This document shows positions 60,501 to 64,000 of a DNA stretch of 64,000 nucleotides, in pieces. The first letter of the stretch is position 1, and each line of letters starts with the position of its first letter. A program made the translations under genes and the position numbers. Below the pieces are notes generated by a model, which was given only the letters and a program-made list of their open reading frames with translations, was not told the origin of the DNA and made no database searches. This DNA comes from Pseudomonas entomophila. Lineage in GTDB: Bacteria > Pseudomonadota > Gammaproteobacteria > Pseudomonadales > Pseudomonadaceae. The stretch spans positions 62,001 through 126,000 of the forward strand of contig NZ_JAAMQJ010000008.1 of the NCBI RefSeq assembly GCF_013523125.1. Reading direction: 5' to 3'.

Positions 60501-63500
60501 CGCGTGACCCTCGGCCTGGACGCCGAGCAGACCCGTCAACTGTTGCAGCAGGCGCCGGCCGCCTACCACACCCAGGTCAACGACCTGCTGCTGACGGCGC
60601 TGGCCCGGGTCTTGTGCCGATGGAGCGGCACCGAGCAGGTGCTGGTGCAGCTCGAAGGCCATGGCCGTGACGGGGTGTTCGACGACCTCGACCTGACCCG
60701 CAGCGTCGGCTGGTTCACCACCGCCTACCCGTTGTGCCTGAGCCCGGTCCTGGGCCAGGCGGATGCTGCCCGCGGCGAGTCGCTCAAGCACATCAAGGAG
60801 CAACTGCGTCAGGTGCCGCACAAGGGCCTGGGCTACGGCGTGCTGCGCTACCTGGGCGATGCTGCCAGCCGTGAGCGCATGGCCGCGCTGGCCCAGGCGC
60901 GCATCACCTTCAACTACCTGGGGCAGTTCGACCAGCCCTCGGATGCCGAGGCCATGTTCGCGCCGCTGGAAGGCGACACCGGCTTGGCCCACGACCCGGA
61001 TGCGCCCTTGCCCAACTGGCTGAGCGTCGACGGTCAGGTTTACGGCGGCGCTTTGCAGCTGCGCTGGACCTACAGCGCCGAACGCTACGAGGCCGCGACC
61101 ATCGAGCGTCTGGCCGAAGCGTACCGCCTCGAGCTGCTGGCCCTGGTCGCGCACTGCCTGGCCGACGGCACCGGCAGCTTCACGCCGTCGGACTTCCCCC
61201 TGGCGCGCCTGGACCAGGCGCAGATCGACGCCTTGCCAGTGCCAGCGGTCTGCATCGAGGACGTCTACCCGCTGACGCCGATGCAGGAAGGCCTGCTGCT
61301 GCATACCTTGCTCGAGCCGGGCACCGGCATCTACTACATGCAGGACCGCTACTTCATCGACAGCGCGCTGGACCCGCAGCGTTTCACCGAAGCCTGGCAG
61401 GCCGTGGTGGCACGGCACGAAGCCCTGCGCGCCTCGTTCAGCTGGAGCGCGGGCGAAGCCATGCTGCAGATCATCCACAAACCCGGCCAGACGGCGGTGG
61501 ATTACCAGGACTGGCGTGACCTCGATGCCGACGCTCAGCAAGCGCGCCTGCAAACCCTGCACAAGGCCGAGCGCGAGGCGGGTTTCGATCTGCTGCGCGA
61601 GGCGCCGTTCCACCTGCGCCTGGTGCGCGTGGACGAAGCGCGCTACTGGTTCATGATGAGCAACCACCACATCCTCATCGATGCCTGGTGCCGTTCGCTG
61701 CTGATGAACGACTTCTTCGAGCTGTACCAGGCCCTCGGCGAGGGGCGCCCGGCCAACCTGCCGGTACCGCCGCGCTACCGTGATTACATCGGCTGGCTGC
61801 AACGCCAGGACCTGGACGCCTCGCGGCGCTGGTGGCAGGCCAACCTGGCCGGCTTCGAGCGCGCCACGGCCGTGCCAAGCGACCGGCCTCTGCGGCATGC
61901 CCATGCCGGTGACAGCGAAGGGATGATCGTCGGCGACTGCCTGACCCGCCTCGACCCTGCCCAGGGCGCGCGCCTGCGCGAGCTGGCCCAGGCCCATCAA
62001 CTGACCGTCAACACCTTCGCCCAGGCGGCCTGGGCCCTGGTGCTGGCGCGCTGCAGCGGCGAGCGCGACGTGGTGTTCGGCGTGACCGTGGCCGGTCGCC
62101 CGGTGAGCCTGCCGCAGATGCAGCGCACGGTCGGGCTGTTCATCAACAGCATCGCCTTGCGCGTGCAACTGCCTGCGCTGGACGAGCCGGTGACCGTGCG
62201 CCAGTGGTTGCACACCCTGCTCGAGCGCAACATGGAGCTGCGCGAGCACGAATACCTGCCGCTGGTGGCGATCCAGGAGTGCAGCGAGCTGCCCAAGGGC
62301 CAGCCGTTGTTCGACAGCCTGTTCGTGTTCGAGAACGCACCTGTGGAGAGCACCGTGCTCGACCACGCCCGGCACCTCAACGCGCGCTCGGACTCCGGGC
62401 GCACGCACACCAACTTCCCGCTGACCGCCGTGTGCTACCCCGGCGATGACCTGGGGCTGCACCTGTCGTTCGACCAGCGCTACTTCGATCGGTCCACGGT
62501 CGAGCGCCTGCTGGCTGCCTTCAAGCGCCTGCTGTTGGCGCTGGTGGACGGCTTCCATGGCCCACTGGCGGACGTGCCGCTGCTGGGCGAGGACGAACGA
62601 CGCTTCCTGCTCGAGGACTGCAACCGCAGTGCGCACGCCTACCCGCTGGAGCAGGGTTATGTCGCGCTGTTCGAGGCGCAGGTGGCCGCGCATCCACAGC
62701 GGACCGTCGCCCGTTGCGAAGGCCGCTCGCTGGACTACGCCGGCCTGAACCGACAGGCCAACCGGCTGGGCCATGCGCTGATCGCCGCCGGTGTGCGCAT
62801 CGACCAGCCCGTGGCGCTACTGGCCGAGCGCAGCCTGGACCTGCTCGGGATGATCGTCGGCAGCTTCAAGGCTGGCGCCGGCTACCTCCCGCTCGACCCA
62901 GGGCTGCCCACGGTGCGCCTGCAACGCATCCTGGCGCTGAGCCGCACGCCGGTGCTGGTGTGCACCGAGGCTACCGCCGAGCAGGCCCGGCAGTTGCTGG
63001 CTGCCTTGGAAGGTGCTGCGACGGTGCGCCTGCTGGTGTGGGACGAGGTGCAGGCCCGGTCGGCTGCCGATCACGACCCTGGGGTGTACAGCGGGCCGGA
63101 GAACCTGGCCTACGTCATCTACACCTCGGGCTCGACCGGTCTGCCCAAGGGCGTGATGGTCGAACAGCGCGGCATGCTCAACAATCAGTTGAGCAAGGTG
63201 CCCTACCTGGCCTTGGACGAAGCCGACGTGATCGCCCAGACCGCGTCCCAGAGTTTCGACATCTCGGTCTGGCAGTTCCTGGCGGCGCCCTTGTTCGGCG
63301 CCAGCGTGGAGATCGTGCCCAATGCCATCGCCCATGACCCGCAGGGGCTGCTGGTGCACGTCCAGGCCAGCGGCATCAGCGTGCTCGAAAGCGTGCCGTC
63401 GCTGATCCAGGGCATGCTGGCCCACGAGCACCTGGCCGTGCCCGGCCTGCGCTGGATGTTGCCGACCGGCGAGGCCATGCCGCCGGAACTGGCGGCGCAG

Positions 63501-64000
63501 TGGTTGCAACGTTACCCGCACATCGGCCTGATCAATGCCTACGGCCCGGCCGAATGTTCCGACGACGTGGCGTTCTTCCGCGTGGACGCGGCGTCCACCC
63601 AAGGCAGCTATTTGCCGATCGGCTCGTCGACCGACAACAACCGCCTGTACCTGTATGGCGACGTGCAGGACCTGGTGCCCTTGGGCGCAGTGGGTGAGCT
63701 GTGCGTAGCCGGGGCCAGCGTCGGGCGCGGCTATGTGGGCGATCCGGGGCGAACGGCCCTGGCCTTCGTCCCCCACCCGCACGGGGCGCCGGGTGAGCGT
63801 CTGTACCGCACCGGCGACCTGGCGCGGCGACGTGCCGACGGCGTGCTCGAATACGTCGGTCGCGCCGACCATCAGGTGAAGATCCGCGGTTACCGCATCG
63901 AGCTGGGCGAGATCGAGGCCCGTCTGCACGAGCAGCCTGAGCTGCGCGATGCGGCGGTGGGCGTGCAGGCGGGCGTCAACGGCACGTACCTGGTGGGCTA
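51540..64000 (+). CDS. pvdL: Pyoverdine chromophore NRPS PvdL, 3' end outside the window
   Basis: 4153 complete codons are visible, open in one frame. Order: acyl-CoA-ligase domain (1-580), carrier (Ser615, GGNSIL), condensation (HHIVADG 802-808), adenylation A2 (YTSGSTG from 1274), carrier (Ser1659, GGHSLL), condensation (HHIVTEG from 1851), A3 (YTSGSTG from 2329), carrier (Ser2729, GGDSIL), epimerase (HHLVVDG from 2906), condensation (HHILIDA from 3376) and most of A4 (YTSGSTG from 3861). From family knowledge the modules load a fatty acid, Glu, Tyr (made D) and Dab, the chromophore precursor. ATG 51540 follows GGCAGGAAACCCC; frame was checked at several motifs. Confidence 0.97.
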   Translation, partial: MTDAFELPLTLVQALQTHAAQTPDRVALRFLADEPGAQAVLSYRDLDTRARTIAATLQAQATFGDRAVLLFPSGPDYVAAFFGCLYAGVIAVPAYPPESSRLHHQARLLSIIDDAEPRLLLTVSALQDTLQSLEALSGEAAPVLLAVDDLDATLADAWQPPTLQAQDIAFLQYTSGSTALPKGVQVSHGNLVANEQLIRQGFGIDLNPDDVIVSWLPLYHDMGLIGGLLQPIFSGVPCVLMAPAYFLARPLRWLQAISEYGGTISGGPDFAYRLCSERISQAALAGLDLSRWRVAYSGSEPIRQDSLATFAETFRACGFRPEQFFASYGLAEATLFVSGSRRGQGIPALSLNAQALAAHRVEPGEGNVLMSCGYSQPGHAVQIVDPATLADLPDNHVGEIWAAGPSIALGYWRNPEATAKTFVEREGQTWLRTGDLGFQRDGQLFVTGRLKDMLIVRGQNLYPQDLEQALEREVEGLRKGRVAVFAVDHQGEEGIGVAVEIGRGVQKMQPPATLIQAVRQTLAEVCHQAPAVVLLLNPGALPKTSSGKLQRSACRQRLKEGSLDSYARFPADGQADTAEVALDDLQARIAHVWCDVLGLDTVAADDHFLLLGGNSILATQVAARVDETLGVGLGVRALFEHPTLMAYTAAVEAARQPGTTVAEGLERLDRAGPLPQSLAQNRLWLLWQLEPQSAAYNIPAGLHLRGDLDEAALQASFQALVARHEALRTRFDEIEGQAVQTVLPHQAFTLEHRDLEGLEPAAVTAQREQEAVRPFDLRQGPLLRVTLARLADDEHQLWVTLHHIVADGWSLNILLDEFARLYAAHVHGQTLTLDALPIGYADHGQRQRQWLAAGEATRQRDYWIGQLGDDLPVLDLCADHPRTRQIQHKAARLQVKVPTALANAVRDLARHQQASVFMVLLAAWQGLLHRYTGQTDIRVGVPNANRSRLDSQGLVGFFINTQVLRATPGPRQPFVQLLAQVRQATLEAQAHQDLPFEQVLEALPDAREHGLFQVMFNHQQRDLSALRRLPGLLAEELPWHSRDAKVDLQLHSEEDPQGRLTLAFDYARERFDADTLERLSRHLLALLDHVTCHPECALGEVPLHTADDRQRLRQWGEAPVPVATRLLVEQLNDQARATPTHTALVWDGGQLDYASLHQQANRLAHYLRDKGVGPETRVAICLERSPQLLIGLLAILKAGGAYVPLDVDYPIERLAYMLADCGAGLLLSHSERLDRLPRAEGVSVIALDQLHLDNWPSQAPGLHLDGDHLAYVIYTSGSTGQPKGVGNTHGALAERLHWMQGRYGLKSSDVLMQKAPISFDVSVWECFWPLVTGCTLVLAGPGEHRDPRRIAELVQAHGVTTLHFVPPLLQVFVQEPLAGACTSLRRVFSGGEALSASLRDRVLDVLPQVELHNRYGPTETAINVTHWHCQASDGDRSPIGRPLGNVLCQVLDAELEASLPGVPGELYLGGAGLARGYLGRPGLTAERFVPQPDGDGQRLYRSGDRARWRFDLQALDYLGRLDQQVKVRGFRVEPQEVQACLLACAGVEQAVVRVHQDSVSTQLVGYYCGEAHEATLLAALGERLPAYLVPAQLIHLAQMPLGPSGKLDLKALPVPVWQQREYRAPHTALQRQVATIWCEVLGVAQVGLQDDFFALGGHSLLATQIVSRCRQACDVDLPLKALFEASALEAFCAAITLLVEQGQQDRQGEIARVDRQQAVPLSYSQQRMWFLWQMAPDSPAYNVGGMARLRGTLHVEAFERALQALIVRHETLRTTFPSRDGVPSQCVAPDSPLQLDWCDLSAHDPAQREQRLHALAEDQAHQPFDLEQGPLLRACLVKTETHEHYFVLTLHHIVTEGWAMDIFARELGELYEAFVDDRDSPLAPLPVQYLDYSVWQRQWLEGGEGVRQRAYWQARLGDEHPVLELPADRPRPAVQSHRGALYRFDLDPALAERVQAFDQARGLTLFMTVTATLAAVLHRHSGQRDLRIGVPVANRIRPESEGLIGAFLNTQVLRCELDGQMRGEALLEQVRQRVIEGQSHQDLPFDQVVEAVQPPRSSAYNPLFQVMCNVQRWAFQQSRELAGLQVDYLVNDAHATKFDLYLEVTDLDGRLGCCLTYSQDLFDEPRIARLAQHWQRLLTGLLDDPQQRLCELPLLDPAERQGLIDGLRGEQPDAARHTVHGLFAAQAARTPEALALTYAGQHLTYAELDRQANRLAHALRARGVGPQVRVGLALERSPEMVVGLLAILKAGGAYVPLDPEYPLDRLRYMIEDSRIGLLLSQRALFDALGALPESVARWSLDDDGAALIAQPDSAPHDLSDPAHSAYLIYTSGSTGQPKGVVVSHGQIALHCQAVIEAFGMRADDCELHFYSINFDAATERLLTPLLCGARVVVRAQGQWDAEAICTLVREQQVTILGFTPSYGSQLAQWLAVRGEQLPVRLVITGGEALSGEHVQRIRQAFVPTQLFNAYGPTETVVMPLAYPVPASLPAEANSVPIGQVIGARTAYILDEDLALLPQGGIGELYIGGAGVAEGYHARPGLTAERFVADPFDPHGGRLYRTGDLVRLCTDGAVEYVGRADHQVKIRGFRIELGEIEGCLSVHPEVEQAVVVALDMTGGKQLVGYLVCPQANGDTAAATALREAIKRYASQHLPDHMVPTHLVLLDRLPLMGNGKLDRRALPAPDLAQARQTYQAPANVREAQLAQVWAAVLNLPQVGTHDNFFELGGDSILSIQVVSRARQLGLQFTPRDLFQHQTIQALAAVVTVSTAPAGIEQGPLAGTIALTPIQHWFFDSNVPQRQHWNQAVLLQVHQPVQAERLEQALRTVITQHDSLRLRFAQAESRWQGEYAPLTAEALLWTHRVDDLDACQALFSDAQGSLDLAEGPLLRAVLVEDPRGVQRLLLAIHHLVVDGVSWRVLLEDLQTAYRGQPLATKTHAMGEWAARLASYASSDSLRDELGWWEGQLSQVRQELPCDHPQGDNRYRNAARVTLGLDAEQTRQLLQQAPAAYHTQVNDLLLTALARVLCRWSGTEQVLVQLEGHGRDGVFDDLDLTRSVGWFTTAYPLCLSPVLGQADAARGESLKHIKEQLRQVPHKGLGYGVLRYLGDAASRERMAALAQARITFNYLGQFDQPSDAEAMFAPLEGDTGLAHDPDAPLPNWLSVDGQVYGGALQLRWTYSAERYEAATIERLAEAYRLELLALVAHCLADGTGSFTPSDFPLARLDQAQIDALPVPAVCIEDVYPLTPMQEGLLLHTLLEPGTGIYYMQDRYFIDSALDPQRFTEAWQAVVARHEALRASFSWSAGEAMLQIIHKPGQTAVDYQDWRDLDADAQQARLQTLHKAEREAGFDLLREAPFHLRLVRVDEARYWFMMSNHHILIDAWCRSLLMNDFFELYQALGEGRPANLPVPPRYRDYIGWLQRQDLDASRRWWQANLAGFERATAVPSDRPLRHAHAGDSEGMIVGDCLTRLDPAQGARLRELAQAHQLTVNTFAQAAWALVLARCSGERDVVFGVTVAGRPVSLPQMQRTVGLFINSIALRVQLPALDEPVTVRQWLHTLLERNMELREHEYLPLVAIQECSELPKGQPLFDSLFVFENAPVESTVLDHARHLNARSDSGRTHTNFPLTAVCYPGDDLGLHLSFDQRYFDRSTVERLLAAFKRLLLALVDGFHGPLADVPLLGEDERRFLLEDCNRSAHAYPLEQGYVALFEAQVAAHPQRTVARCEGRSLDYAGLNRQANRLGHALIAAGVRIDQPVALLAERSLDLLGMIVGSFKAGAGYLPLDPGLPTVRLQRILALSRTPVLVCTEATAEQARQLLAALEGAATVRLLVWDEVQARSAADHDPGVYSGPENLAYVIYTSGSTGLPKGVMVEQRGMLNNQLSKVPYLALDEADVIAQTASQSFDISVWQFLAAPLFGASVEIVPNAIAHDPQGLLVHVQASGISVLESVPSLIQGMLAHEHLAVPGLRWMLPTGEAMPPELAAQWLQRYPHIGLINAYGPAECSDDVAFFRVDAASTQGSYLPIGSSTDNNRLYLYGDVQDLVPLGAVGELCVAGASVGRGYVGDPGRTALAFVPHPHGAPGERLYRTGDLARRRADGVLEYVGRADHQVKIRGYRIELGEIEARLHEQPELRDAAVGVQAGVNGTYLVG

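Noticed and set aside
59001..62774. 1257-codon minus-strand open frame opposite pvdL
   Set aside because: It lies wholly antisense to NRPS condensation/epimerase/adenylation domains whose motifs are intact on the plus strand. Such long antisense frames are produced by GC-biased codon use; the protein has no recognisable domain.

Overview
The window is a chromosomal segment of a fluorescent Pseudomonas, most likely of the P. putida group. The evidence is uniformly GC-rich coding sequence, REP-type intergenic palindromes built on GCGGGCAAGCCCGC, a pyoverdine locus with the order pvdY-pvdS-pvdL, and Pseudomonas-type housekeeping genes (anr, hemN, dnaX-ybaB-recR, smc-zipA-ligA). No phage, insertion sequence, CRISPR array or tRNA was recognised.

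Layout. 1-5876: a compact cytochrome c maturation operon (3' part of ccmC, then ccmD, E, F, G, H, I) ending in a small proline-rich lipoprotein gene; all eight genes are joined by 4-nt ATGA-type overlaps. 5921-9431: a 2-hydroxyacid dehydrogenase, an FKBP-type isomerase, an exported histidine-phosphatase-like protein and an RlmI-like methyltransferase, with a direct-repeat/REP region between the last two. 9444-13733 (minus): an MscS-type channel, a sulfate-binding protein and a voltage-gated-type ion channel with a C-terminal zinc ribbon. 13906-18492: an unknown small ORF, a hydroxypyruvate isomerase-like gene, a DUF808 membrane protein, a Tsx-like porin and a stand-alone RHS-core/toxin-tip gene. 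18604-27772: guanine deaminase, a GntR regulator, then smc, zipA and ligA. 27890-29024: the SRP RNA gene ffs, followed by a lower-GC gap and a Phd/RelE toxin-antitoxin pair.

29101-35181 is the most interesting part. A minus-strand operon encodes a DUF1852 protein (MesX), a core methionine synthase (MesD) and a MetR-like regulator, with a perfect TGAA-N5-TTCA MetR-type site upstream. Divergent to it is a three-gene cassette of unknown function: two small unrecognised proteins and a divergent superfamily 1 helicase with a 150-residue N-terminal extension. This cassette is the best candidate for an undescribed system in the window.

35508-39700: a MerR regulator and divergent DUF2938 membrane protein sharing a textbook MerR promoter, a TonB-dependent siderophore receptor and a lone periplasmic binding protein. 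39833-42981: dnaX, ybaB, recR. 43292-46176 (minus): apt, anr and hemN, with a perfect ANR box before hemN. 46422-49260: an alpha/beta hydrolase, PpnP, a 3'-5' exonuclease and another lone binding protein. 49448-64000: pvdY, the iron-starvation sigma factor pvdS with a Fur-box-like site, and the first 4153 codons of the pyoverdine NRPS pvdL. PvdS-type promoter elements lie before pvdY and pvdL, so Fur represses pvdS and PvdS in turn drives the siderophore genes.

Four related palindromic intergenic elements of about 135 bp (near 11.7, 16.3, 35.3 and 43.1 kb) and several simpler REPs are scattered between genes.
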